Shown: positions 16,151 to 24,667 of the stretch, piece by piece
Numbering within the stretch: position 1 is the first letter of the stretch
How the letters are laid out: every line of letters starts with the position of its first letter
Assembly: GCF_900099785.1 (NCBI RefSeq)
Contig: NZ_FNDS01000001.1
Span: forward strand, 785,309 to 849,308
From: Pseudomonas panipatensis
Lineage (GTDB): Bacteria > Pseudomonadota > Gammaproteobacteria > Pseudomonadales > Pseudomonadaceae
DNA: 64,000 nucleotides
Reading direction: 5' to 3'
The notes under the pieces: model-generated
Databases searched by the model: none
Told to the model about the DNA's origin: nothing
Seen by the model: the letters and a program-made list of their open reading frames with translations, nothing else
Program-made: the position numbers and the translations under genes

Positions 16151-16782
16151 CCATCAAGACCGAAGGTATCCACCCCGGCGAGTTCCTCCTTTCGGAGGCC
16201 AACGGCACTCGCAGTCGTGAGGTGGTGGTGATCACTGCCGGCTCCGGCCTGCTGCGGGCCGGTACGCTGATCTCGCAGCTGACCGCTGCCAACGCACTTA
16301 CCCCGACCGCCAAGGCGGGCAACACCGGCAACGGCACCATCGGCTCGGTCGTAGTGACCAGCGCGGCCGCCAGTGGCCCACACGTGCTGACCATCGTCGA
16401 GGCCGCGGCAAACGGCGGCGTGTTCGAGGTCTACGACCCGTCCGGCCAGTTCGTTGGCGAGGGCCATGTCGGCCAAGCCTTCATCGGTGGCGGCCTCACC
16501 TTCACCCTCGGCGATGGCTCCACCGACTTCGTGGTGGGTGACGGTTTCACGCTCGCGGTGAAGGCCAGCCTGGGCGAGTGGACCGCCTATGACGATGACG
16601 GCACCGACGACGGCCGTCGCACTGCCGACGGCATCCTGTATGCATCCGTGGATGCGTCGGTGGTCGACGTGGAGGCTACCGCTGTGCTGCGCGATGCCGA
16701 AGTGATCGAGCGCCTGCTGACTGGCCTGGATGTCAACGGCGCGGCCGACCTGGCCGGCCTGGGCATCGTTATCCGCCCCTGA
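16147..16782 (+). CDS. head decoration protein, gpD family with inserted domain
   Basis: This 211-residue protein opens with the decoration-protein signature GIHPGEFLLSEANGTRSRE and closes with the RDAEVIERLLTG region of the family. An extra Gly/Thr-rich beta domain (about residues 55-135, GNTGNGTIGSV through VVGDGFTLAVKA) is inserted, making it nearly twice the length of lambda gpD. Decoration proteins clamp the expanded capsid. AAAGGAG precedes its start, which overlaps the protease stop. Confidence 0.88.
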   Translation: MTIKTEGIHPGEFLLSEANGTRSREVVVITAGSGLLRAGTLISQLTAANALTPTAKAGNTGNGTIGSVVVTSAAASGPHVLTIVEAAANGGVFEVYDPSGQFVGEGHVGQAFIGGGLTFTLGDGSTDFVVGDGFTLAVKASLGEWTAYDDDGTDDGRRTADGILYASVDASVVDVEATAVLRDAEVIERLLTGLDVNGAADLAGLGIVIRP

Positions 16783-16811
16783 TCCTCAACCCGTACTGCA
16801 CCTTCACCATG

Positions 16812-16831
16812 AACCCCGCTCCGGCGGGGTT
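16812..16831 (+). terminator. hairpin between decoration and capsid genes
   Basis: AACCCCGC-tccg-GCGGGGTT is a perfect eight-pair stem without a strong U-tract. It may attenuate transcription or stabilise the upstream mRNA end between two highly expressed genes. Confidence 0.5.
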
Positions 16832-16852
16832 CGCCATTTCTAGGAGCCCTAC

Positions 16853-17851
16853 ATGGCTGAAATCACTATCTTCGAGGACGAGGCGTTCAACGTCGCCAAC
16901 CTGATCCTCACCCTGAACGATGACCACGTTGTCCCTGGCCAGATCGCCGCGTCTGGTCTGTTCACCGAGCAGGGCAGTACCACCATCGTCCAGCAGATCG
17001 AGAAGTCCGGCACCACTCTGCAGCTGGTACCGTCCGCGCCGCGCGGGTCGGGTGGTCAGGCGGTTATCGCGGATAAGCGCAAGCTGATCCCGTTCAACAC
17101 TGTGCACCTGCCGCAGCCGTTCACCATCCTCGCCGACGAGATCCAGGGCATCCGTGCTTTCGGCTCGCGTACCGAGCTGATGGGCGTGCAGGACGTGGTC
17201 AACGCGCGCTTGGACAAGGCGCGTCGACAGCTCGACACCACCCACGAGTACCAGCGTATCGGTGCAATCAAGGGGCAGGTCATCGACGCCGACGGTGAAA
17301 CCGTGCTGGTGGACATCTACCAGTCGTTCGGCATCAAACGTCCCAAGGCCTTCTCGATGGGGCTGGATAATGCGGCTACCGATGTCAGCGCGATGTGCGT
17401 CGAGGTTCTGGACGCTCAGGAAGACGAGCTCTACGGCCTGTCCAGCACCGGTGCCCGCGCTTACTGCGGCCGGAACTTCTGGAAGAAGTTCATCAGCCAC
17501 GACAAGGTGCGTGAGTCCTACCTGGCCAGCGAAGCCGCTGCCACCCTGCGCGGCGATCGCCGTAAGCCCTTCGAGTTCGGCGGCATTACCTGGGAGCGCT
17601 ACCGCGGCAAGGTGGGTGGCGTGCCGTTCGTGGGCGACGACACCGCCTACGTCGTCGCCGAGGGTGTCGAAGGGTTGTACATCTCGGTGTTCGCGCCGGC
17701 CGACTGGATGGAGACCGTGAACACTCTGGGCCTGCCGTACTACGGCAAGCTGGAGGTCATGCGCATGGGCCGTGGTGTCGAGGGGGAGGCTCAGTCCAAC
17801 CCCCTGCACCTGTGCACCCGGCCGCTGGCCACCCGCGAGCTCACCATTTGA
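16853..17851 (+). CDS. major capsid protein, gpE family
   Basis: The 332-residue protein matches lambda gpE-type capsid subunits: FEDEAFNVANLILTLNDDHV at the N-terminus, the central VVNARLDKARRQLDTTHEYQ helix region, and a C-terminal PADWMETVNTLGLPYYGKLE. It forms the icosahedral shell. TAGGAGCCC precedes the ATG. It follows the decoration protein as in lambda D-E order. Confidence 0.92.
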   Translation: MAEITIFEDEAFNVANLILTLNDDHVVPGQIAASGLFTEQGSTTIVQQIEKSGTTLQLVPSAPRGSGGQAVIADKRKLIPFNTVHLPQPFTILADEIQGIRAFGSRTELMGVQDVVNARLDKARRQLDTTHEYQRIGAIKGQVIDADGETVLVDIYQSFGIKRPKAFSMGLDNAATDVSAMCVEVLDAQEDELYGLSSTGARAYCGRNFWKKFISHDKVRESYLASEAAATLRGDRRKPFEFGGITWERYRGKVGGVPFVGDDTAYVVAEGVEGLYISVFAPADWMETVNTLGLPYYGKLEVMRMGRGVEGEAQSNPLHLCTRPLATRELTI

Positions 17852-17853
17852 CC

Positions 17854-18168
17854 ATGGCCGGCTTCACCGACCTGGTCGACGACATGGACGAAACCATCGC
17901 CGATACGCTCGGCGATGGTCAGGTGTCTTATCGCGATCGCAATGGTGTTGAGCTGGTGGGCGCGCTCGCCGTCATCGTTGAGAAGGGCGTCGAGCGAATC
18001 GACGCTCCCGCGCTGGATCGGGTGCAGACCATGGAGGTACGTCGGCGACTCCTGCCGCGGCTCGATCGCAAGGGCTCGTTCCTCGATGTGGACGGCAACA
18101 CCTGGGCCATCGACGGCATCCACGCCGACGATGGGGACTGGATCACCTTCTACGTGGTGCCCGCATGA
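17854..18168 (+). CDS. head-tail joining protein, gpFII-like position
   Basis: This 104-residue beta-rich protein (GQVSYRDRNGVELVGALAVI ... WAIDGIHADDGDWITFYVVP) has the size and place of the FII-type head-tail attachment protein, directly after the capsid gene. The ATG three bases after the capsid stop is preferred over longer in-frame starts inside the capsid gene. The stop overlaps the next start by ATGA. Confidence 0.65.
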   Translation: MAGFTDLVDDMDETIADTLGDGQVSYRDRNGVELVGALAVIVEKGVERIDAPALDRVQTMEVRRRLLPRLDRKGSFLDVDGNTWAIDGIHADDGDWITFYVVPA

Positions 18169-18602
18169 GCAGCGTGATCGATGTTCAGGCCGCGATCATG
18201 GTCCAGCTGTTGGGCCTGCTCGCTGGGGTTCCGTTGTTCGGTGGCCAGGTCATGGAAGACTCGGTGGCCGGGATCCTCGATGCAGAGGATGACGACCTTC
18301 CCAACCAGCTGATCGTCCTGCAGGAGGGCGACACCGTCGAGCGAGAGCGGGTTCCGGCTGGTGTGAAAGAGGAGTGGACGGTCAACGTCGTGGCCTTGGG
18401 GCGCGGCACAGACTCTGCCGCTGCTCTGCGCGCTGGGCGCTTGGCGATCAAACAGGCGCTGAAGGGGCTGAAGGCGGGCATCCAGGTGGACGGCCTGGTG
18501 GCGGTCAGTTTCCCGGCATCCACTGTGCGCCTGCCGGAACCTGGCCGGCGTTGGGGTTACCGCGTCATCCCCATCACCTTCACCTACAGCCAGAAACTCT
18601 GA
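18165..18602 (+). CDS. tail terminator-like protein, gpU-type position
   Basis: The 145-residue protein contains LPNQLIVLQEGDTVERERV, EEWTVNVVALGRG and VRLPEPGRRWGYRVIPITF, a pattern of a small alpha/beta tail-terminator protein. Its place after the joining protein and before the tail tube supports that, but I cannot confirm the family. Confidence 0.55.
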   Translation: MSSVIDVQAAIMVQLLGLLAGVPLFGGQVMEDSVAGILDAEDDDLPNQLIVLQEGDTVERERVPAGVKEEWTVNVVALGRGTDSAAALRAGRLAIKQALKGLKAGIQVDGLVAVSFPASTVRLPEPGRRWGYRVIPITFTYSQKL

Positions 18603-18649
18603 GTCCACCAGACCGCCTCCGGGCGGCCTTCTCATTTCAGGAGGGCGCC

Positions 18650-18859
18650 ATGCCCGAGATCAAGGTCACCAAGGCCTTCAATTTCCGCGTCGGCAGCGAG
18701 GTGTTGCACTTCGCTAAGTCCGATAAGCCCGTGCCGGCACCCGCCGACGTGGCGCAGCACGCCGTGGAAAAAGGCTTCGCCGAGCCGCCGAAAGACGAGC
18801 CGGCAAAGGCCGCCAAGCCTGCTGCGGATAACCCTGCTGACGAGCTTGCCGGCAAGTAA
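18650..18859 (+). CDS. small hypothetical protein between terminator and tube genes
   Basis: A 69-residue protein with an N-terminal EIKVTKAFNFRVGSEVLHFA beta segment and a Pro/Ala/Lys-rich tail; no family recognised. AGGAGGGCG precedes its ATG. A GC hairpin (CCGCC-tccg-GGCGG, about 18613) separates it from the gene before. Confidence 0.6.
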   Translation: MPEIKVTKAFNFRVGSEVLHFAKSDKPVPAPADVAQHAVEKGFAEPPKDEPAKAAKPAADNPADELAGK

Positions 18860-18898
18860 GCCGCGTGCAGCCAATCACTCCCATTTCAGGAGATCACC

Positions 18899-19645
18899 AT
18901 GCTCCAACCCGTAGATCGTTCCTTCATCGGCGAGGGCCAGGCGTTCGGCCGGCTCTATGGCTCCCAGGACCCGCTGCTGCCATTCGGTAACAGCGATGCC
19001 TTCTCGCTCAGCTATGCCTCCGACCGCAAGGCGCTGGCCAACTTCATGGGCGGCGGCGGTAACCGCAACGTGCGGACCCGCGCTACCGATGTCACCGGTT
19101 CCATCGGCCTCTACGACATCACACCGGAAAACGTGGCGACCATCACCCGCGGCGGCATCATCGTGGCGCCGACCACCGCGATCACCGACGAACTGCATAC
19201 TTCCGCCGGTGTGGCTTTCGAGCTGATCCCGTTCAAGTACCTGCCGGACTTGTCGAAGACGGTCACCGTCAAAACGGCCGCCGCTACGGCTCTCGTCGCT
19301 GGCGAGGATTACCTGCTGACGCCCCATGGCATCCAGGTGCTGGCCAACAGCAACATCGACGCGACCGGCGTGAAGATCAGCTACACCCCGCGCAAGAGTT
19401 CGGCGGTGCAGATGCTCAACAGCTCGGAGAAAGAGTTCGAGCTGTTCATCGCTGGCCTGAACGATGCGCAGTCGGGCGAGCCCTACGCGCTGCGCATCCG
19501 TCGCGCCAAGTTCGGCCTGCTGCAGGAACTGCCGATCCTTGGCCAGGACTACCTGAAGCTGACTGGCCCCATCGAGCTGCTCGCCGACTCGACCGTCGTC
19601 GCCGACGACATTTCCAAGTTCTGCCAGATGGACCTCGCGGCTTAA
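18899..19645 (+). CDS. major tail tube-like protein
   Basis: The 248-residue, beta-rich protein has a length and organisation expected of a major tail protein, including YLLTPHGIQVLANSNIDATG followed by an immunoglobulin-like YTPRKSS segment, and a tube-like C-terminal FGLLQELPILGQDYLKLTGP. It lies where lambda gpV would be. AGGAG precedes the start. Confidence 0.65.
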   Translation: MLQPVDRSFIGEGQAFGRLYGSQDPLLPFGNSDAFSLSYASDRKALANFMGGGGNRNVRTRATDVTGSIGLYDITPENVATITRGGIIVAPTTAITDELHTSAGVAFELIPFKYLPDLSKTVTVKTAAATALVAGEDYLLTPHGIQVLANSNIDATGVKISYTPRKSSAVQMLNSSEKEFELFIAGLNDAQSGEPYALRIRRAKFGLLQELPILGQDYLKLTGPIELLADSTVVADDISKFCQMDLAA

Positions 19646-19719
19646 GCCGGGATGGCCATGGATGGCCTTTTGCCGTGGTGCTGGGGTAGATTTCCTGTCA
19701 TTTCCAGGGGAGGGAACCT

Positions 19720-20442
19720 ATGAAATGCCCAAGTTGTGATCATGAGGCTCCACAGGCAGATTTCGGCAGCCCTTTGCGTTGCCCTGACTGCGGTGCGTTT
19801 TACGAGAAAGCGCTGGAGCTCAAGCTTCGTCGCGAAGTCGAGGCCAAAGCGGCACCGCGGCCAGCTCCGGCACCTCAGCCAGAACCTATACCGAGTGGAT
19901 CTTGGGCATGCGTCGGCTGCGGTAAGCCAGTGAACAAGCGAATGCTCCGAGGGTGCCCCAACTGTGGCACGCCAACCAAGAAGAAAACTCCGGTATGGCC
20001 GTTCATTCTCGTTGGGGTGGTGGTAGTGGTCTGGGCTATTGCCAGTCAGCCCAAGTTGCCACGATCTGCGCCCACGAGAGTTGCATCGGCTGATGTTCCG
20101 ACGGCACCCGCTCCAGTGTTGCCTGAGTCAAGTCCTCGACAACAGCTTGCCCAGGCCAAGTCCAGCACCGTCTTAGTGAAGTTCACCGGTCGCAAGAAAG
20201 CGGGCGGCAGCCTGCTGGAGGCCGATTTCACCATCCGCAATGATGGGCCGGTGGCGGTGAAGGACATCGAGATCAAGTGCACCCATTTCGGGCCCAGCAA
20301 GACGGAGATCGACAGCAACACCCGAACGATCTACGAGATTATCAATCCGAGCCAGACCCGCACATTCAGGAACTTCGATATGGGGTTCATCCATTCCCAG
20401 GCGGTCAGCAGCAGTTGTGAAATCACTGATCTGAAAATCTGA
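19720..20442 (+). CDS. double zinc-ribbon membrane protein in the tail operon (moron candidate)
   Basis: The 240-residue protein has two zinc ribbons (CPSCDHEAP..LRCPDCG at residues 3-27 and CVGCGKPV..RGCPNCG at about 65-87). A single membrane helix follows (residues about 92-108, VWPFILVGVVVVVWAIA), then a Pro-rich stretch and a C-terminal beta domain like an extracytoplasmic or cytosolic FxLD/Ig fold with paired Cys. It lies between tail tube and tape measure, where other siphophages encode the frameshifted tail chaperones, and has its own strong terminator. It does not look like a virion protein. Confidence 0.75.
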   Translation: MKCPSCDHEAPQADFGSPLRCPDCGAFYEKALELKLRREVEAKAAPRPAPAPQPEPIPSGSWACVGCGKPVNKRMLRGCPNCGTPTKKKTPVWPFILVGVVVVVWAIASQPKLPRSAPTRVASADVPTAPAPVLPESSPRQQLAQAKSSTVLVKFTGRKKAGGSLLEADFTIRNDGPVAVKDIEIKCTHFGPSKTEIDSNTRTIYEIINPSQTRTFRNFDMGFIHSQAVSSSCEITDLKI

Positions 20443-20459
20443 GTCGCCGCAATCCATGA

Positions 20460-20484
20460 AACCCGCCCTTCGGCGGGTTTTTTT
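20460..20484 (+). terminator. intrinsic terminator after the zinc-ribbon gene
   Basis: AACCCGCC-cttc-GGCGGGTT followed by TTTTT is a textbook intrinsic terminator. It stands just before the tape-measure gene, so tail expression must read through it, probably by antitermination. Confidence 0.85.
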
Positions 20485-20500
20485 ATGCCCGAGGATTTCT

Positions 20501-23500
20501 ATGGCCAACCCTATCCAGCGCCTGATCCAGTTCGTTCTGCGCGGTAAGGACGAGATGTCGCCCGCGGCTCAGCAGTCCACCGAGGCCCTGGAAGCGCTAC
20601 GCGCTAAGACCAACCAGCTCAACCACGCCATGGACGATGCCAAGGGCGCCCGCGGCCTGGTCACCAGTCTGACCAATACCCAGCGCGCGGTCGGGCTCAC
20701 CGAGACTTCGCTTGGGCGCGCCGAGGCGACCATCAAGGACTTGCGGGACGCGCTCGATAAGAGCCCAGCCAGTAAGGGTCTAGAGACCTCGCTGAAGGCC
20801 GCAGAGAAGGATGCAGCTACCCTCCGGCGCACCCTCGATACTCTCAACGCCAAGCTGTCAGAGCAGGAGCAGGCCGCCAAGGCTGCTGGCGTTGACACCA
20901 ACAAGCTGGCCGACGAAGAGAAACGGCTGGCTGCGGAGATCACCCGGACCAAGGGCCAGATCGGCGACAACGCCAAGGCTCTGCGTGATCTCGAGCGCGA
21001 TCAGGCACGGGCCGCGCGTCAGGCTGCCGAGCACACCTCGCGGGTCGGTGCCGTAGGCGAGGCAATGTCGCGCGGCGTAAGTCGTGTTGTTGGCTATGCC
21101 GCGGCGTTCATGGGTGTTGAGGCGGTGTTGGGCCTGGTCGGCAAGGGGCTGCGCACAGTTGCCGACGCCATCGGCTCGATGCTCAAGACCGGTGACGAGT
21201 TCGAAGGCCTGCAGACACGGCTGACCTCCTTGATGGGCTCGGTGCAGGCAGGTGAACAGGCTACCGAGTGGATCACCAAGTTTGCCAAGGACACGCCGCT
21301 GCAGCTGAGCGAGGTGACTGACGCTTTCGCGCTGCTCAAGGCTTACGGCCTCGATCCCATGAACGGGACCTTGCAGTCGGTTGAGGACCAGTCAGAGAAG
21401 CTCGGCGGCGGCATGGAGCGCTTGGAGGGGATCGCCTCCGCAGTCGGCCAGGCCTGGGCCAAACAGAAGCTGGAGACCGAAGAGATTCTGCAGCTGGTTG
21501 AGCGTGGCGTGCCCGCCTGGGACATGCTGGCCAAGGTCACCGGGCGAAACGCCGGTGAGCTGATGACGCTCGCCAGCAATGGTCGGCTGGGACGTGATGC
21601 CATCAAGGCGCTGATCGCGGAAATGGGGCGCAGCTCGGCGGGCGCCGCCGCGGCGAACATGAGCCGCCTCACTGGGTTGGTCAGTAACCTGCAGGACACG
21701 GCGACCAACTTCCTCAACCGCATCGCCAAGGCCGGCGCGCTCGACTACGTGAAGGGCCGCCTGGAGGCGCTGGCTGACACCATCGAGAAGATGGACGAGG
21801 ACGGCCGACTCGACGCTCTGGCGGAAAGCCTGTCCAGTGCCTTTGTGCAGGGTGCAGAGAAGATTGAGGAGTTCGGGCGCCGGTTGCTGACGGTCGATTT
21901 CAACAAGCTCGTCGACGAGAGCAGTGCCTGGCTCAAGGACTTCGGCGAGAAGATCGATACCGTCGCTACCTGGACCACCCGAATTATCGCCCCTTTCCGG
22001 GTAGCGGAAAACGTGGTCTCCGGCACGATGAAGGCCGCGCTGATGATGTTCAGCGGCTTAGTGTCCGGGTCCTTGGCTCTGATGGCCATTGTGGCCAGGG
22101 CGGTGCCAGAGATGTTCGGCGGCGACAAGCTTGTCGCAGGGCTGGAATCCGCCCGGGACGCCGCTTTCTCAATAGCTGGCGACATGGCCAGGGGCATTGC
22201 CCAGGATGCCAGGGATATTGGCGATACCTGGAACTCGGTCACCGGTCAGGTGCAGCGGAACGTCGATGCCCAAGCGCAGTCCGTCCAGCAGAGCGTCTCT
22301 AAGGCGAAGCGCGCCATCCAGAGCACATCGGATGATGTGCTCAAGCACTTCCAGAGCACGATCACCGGCTTCGAAAACGCCATGGCGGCGGTGAACTTCT
22401 CCGACACCGCCAAGCAGTTGGACACGGTCAAGAAGGCTGTCGACGAGGCTTTCACAGCTGGTCGGCTGACCCTGGGGGAGTACACCGAAGCGCTAAATGC
22501 GGTAATCACCCGTCAGGGTTTCCTTCAGGGGTCGAGCAAGAAAGCCGCATCGGCGACAGATGAACAGGCCCGTGCAGTCGGGCAGCTCAAGCAGAAACAG
22601 GCAGATCTGTTCGAACAGTACCTCCAGCACAAGATCACCCTGCAGGAGTACGAGAAGCAGCATAACGCCGTCGCCGAGCAGTTGCGCAACACTGGCAAGG
22701 CGGCTGAGGAAGCGAAGGTTTCTGTCGCCAGCTTCCAGGAGGCCGAGGCCGCGATCAATGTGATCGATAGCGTCGACTCCCTGAAGAAACTGCAGAAGGC
22801 CCTGTACAGCGCCTATCACGACGGACGCATCAGCCTGGAGGAGTATGAGAAGGCGCACAACGATGCCGCGTTGAAGATCCGCAAGCTGGAGCAGGCCGCT
22901 GGTCAAGCCGCGCCCAAGGTCGCCGGCCTAGGGGCATCGCTGGCGACCCTGGCGGACGTCCAGGATGCCATTGCCAACGCCAAGACGGATGTGGACATCT
23001 CCAACATTCGCGCTGCGTTGCAGAAGCTCTACCAGACCGGGGCTATCGGTGCCACTGATTACAACCGGGAGATCGAGAAGACCAACCAGCGGCAGCAGGA
23101 GCTGAAGGCTGGTACCGATCAACTGTCGTCCTCAACGGACAGAAACGCCGAGAGCACCAAGGGGCTGACCAAGTCGCAGCAGATGATGAACGAGGCCATG
23201 GAGGATGGCATCGTCACCACTGAGGAGCTGCGGCGGATCTCCGGCCAGAAGATGGAGGACGACCGAAAGGGCGCCCAGGCAACCAAGGACAACGTTGCCG
23301 AAGCCAAGGCCGACATGTCGAGCTTCGCTAGCTTCTATGCAGGCGTGATCAGTGGCGCGCGGTCGCCCTTGGCGGAACTTAGCAAAGAGGCTCTGGCTGC
23401 TTTCGACCAGTTGAGGAATATCTCCAGCGCCGACATCAAGATCGACACGACCTCGCTGGAGAGCACCACCAAGTCGCTGGAACAGATGCGCGAGGAGCTG

Positions 23501-24223
23501 GGAAAGCTTGAGGGTGCTGCCTCGCTGCCAGGGATCTCTGGGCTGGGCAAGTGGGCGCTGTCGATGAAGGCGGACAGCGACCGGGTGGCGGTGTCCTTCC
23601 TCGAGCAGAAACAGCAGCTACTTGGCCTGCTCGATGGCTATGACAAGGGGGCGATCAGCGCCAACGCGTTCGTGGAGCAGGCCAAGGCGGCACGCAACGG
23701 CATGAACCTGCTGAACGACTCCGACCTGCGGCAACTGGAGAGCACCATCGAGTCGGCCAAGCAGCGCATGCAGCAACTTGGCGAGGGCTCAAAGCAGACG
23801 CTGGCCAGCCTGCAGGAGGAGCTGGCCGGGCTGCGTGGCGAGCAGGAAGCGGTCGACCGCAGCAAGTTCGCCAGCCGCAAGGCTGACCTGCAGAAGCAAC
23901 TGGCCGACGCCCAGGCGGGCGGTGACCTGAATGCCGTGCAGAACCTCATGGCGGCCATGGGCACGCTGCGGCAGATCGAGGAAGAGACCAACAACCGTCG
24001 GCAACTGGCTGAGCAGCAGAAACGCGTCGAGGCGCAGGCCGCGGCCCAGGCCCCCGCGCCTGCGGCAGCAGCCAGTCAACCATCGACCGCCTGGCCGGCA
24101 GCGACGCAGGTGATCCGCCTGGAGACGCCGAAGGGCGCGGTGGATGTGGCGGTACAGAGTCCAGAGGACGGCACTGCGTTGCTGGATACCCTTCAACTGG
24201 CAGGACTGAGGACTAGCCGATGA
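20501..24223 (+). CDS. tail tape measure protein
   Basis: The 1240-residue protein is predominantly helical with a long N-terminal coiled coil (residues about 20-190), the tape-measure N-terminal domain (GDEFEGLQTRLTSLMGSVQA through LVERGVPAWDMLAKVTGRNA, about 225-400), hydrophobic segments near 500-540, and more coiled coil. Residues about 635-870 carry four degenerate repeats of the form K/L..Y..G.I/L...EY..A.N. Tape measures set tail length and help DNA entry. The overlap ATGA links it to the next gene. Confidence 0.92.
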   Translation: MANPIQRLIQFVLRGKDEMSPAAQQSTEALEALRAKTNQLNHAMDDAKGARGLVTSLTNTQRAVGLTETSLGRAEATIKDLRDALDKSPASKGLETSLKAAEKDAATLRRTLDTLNAKLSEQEQAAKAAGVDTNKLADEEKRLAAEITRTKGQIGDNAKALRDLERDQARAARQAAEHTSRVGAVGEAMSRGVSRVVGYAAAFMGVEAVLGLVGKGLRTVADAIGSMLKTGDEFEGLQTRLTSLMGSVQAGEQATEWITKFAKDTPLQLSEVTDAFALLKAYGLDPMNGTLQSVEDQSEKLGGGMERLEGIASAVGQAWAKQKLETEEILQLVERGVPAWDMLAKVTGRNAGELMTLASNGRLGRDAIKALIAEMGRSSAGAAAANMSRLTGLVSNLQDTATNFLNRIAKAGALDYVKGRLEALADTIEKMDEDGRLDALAESLSSAFVQGAEKIEEFGRRLLTVDFNKLVDESSAWLKDFGEKIDTVATWTTRIIAPFRVAENVVSGTMKAALMMFSGLVSGSLALMAIVARAVPEMFGGDKLVAGLESARDAAFSIAGDMARGIAQDARDIGDTWNSVTGQVQRNVDAQAQSVQQSVSKAKRAIQSTSDDVLKHFQSTITGFENAMAAVNFSDTAKQLDTVKKAVDEAFTAGRLTLGEYTEALNAVITRQGFLQGSSKKAASATDEQARAVGQLKQKQADLFEQYLQHKITLQEYEKQHNAVAEQLRNTGKAAEEAKVSVASFQEAEAAINVIDSVDSLKKLQKALYSAYHDGRISLEEYEKAHNDAALKIRKLEQAAGQAAPKVAGLGASLATLADVQDAIANAKTDVDISNIRAALQKLYQTGAIGATDYNREIEKTNQRQQELKAGTDQLSSSTDRNAESTKGLTKSQQMMNEAMEDGIVTTEELRRISGQKMEDDRKGAQATKDNVAEAKADMSSFASFYAGVISGARSPLAELSKEALAAFDQLRNISSADIKIDTTSLESTTKSLEQMREELGKLEGAASLPGISGLGKWALSMKADSDRVAVSFLEQKQQLLGLLDGYDKGAISANAFVEQAKAARNGMNLLNDSDLRQLESTIESAKQRMQQLGEGSKQTLASLQEELAGLRGEQEAVDRSKFASRKADLQKQLADAQAGGDLNAVQNLMAAMGTLRQIEEETNNRRQLAEQQKRVEAQAAAQAPAPAAAASQPSTAWPAATQVIRLETPKGAVDVAVQSPEDGTALLDTLQLAGLRTSR

Positions 24224-24618
24224 TGCTCGATTCGGTAGAACTGGATGACCAGTTCGAGTGGGTGGACGAGTTCACTTGGGATGCTGTGGCGCAGGAGCAG
24301 GAGCGTTCGGTGGCCGGCGTTCTGCTGGTGCAGGAGGGGATCAAGCTGCACGGTCGCCCGATCACCCTGCAGTCGAACGGCGGCGTGTGGACGCCGTTGT
24401 CGGTCGTTCGCCAGCTTGAGGTGCTGCGTGACCAGCGCCTGCGCGTGATGCCGCTCACGCTGCCGGATGGTCGTTCCTTCTCGGTGATTTTCAATCGAGC
24501 GGATGGGGCGCCGCTGGAGGCGACCCAGCTCTTCCGCACGGTCAATCCGGGGCCGGATGAGCCCTATGAGGTGACCCTCCGATTGATCACGGTAGCGCCG
24601 CCACCGGCCAACCCATAA
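24220..24618 (+). CDS. small tail protein after the tape measure
   Basis: This 132-residue, beta-rich protein (FEWVDEFTWDAVAQEQERSV, KLHGRPITLQSNGGVWTPLS) lies directly downstream of the tape measure and is probably a distal-tail or tail-hub component. I cannot name a family. It is followed by a strong intrinsic terminator. Confidence 0.6.
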   Translation: MMLDSVELDDQFEWVDEFTWDAVAQEQERSVAGVLLVQEGIKLHGRPITLQSNGGVWTPLSVVRQLEVLRDQRLRVMPLTLPDGRSFSVIFNRADGAPLEATQLFRTVNPGPDEPYEVTLRLITVAPPPANP

Positions 24619-24624
24619 CCCAAC

Positions 24625-24648
24625 ACCCCGCTCCGGCGGGGTTTTTCT
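24625..24648 (+). terminator. intrinsic terminator within the tail module
   Basis: ACCCCGC-tccg-GCGGGGT followed by TTTTC-TTTTC. It separates the small tail gene from the large repeat protein and may tune their relative expression. Confidence 0.75.
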
Positions 24649-24667
24649 TTTCTGGCTGGAGTGATCC

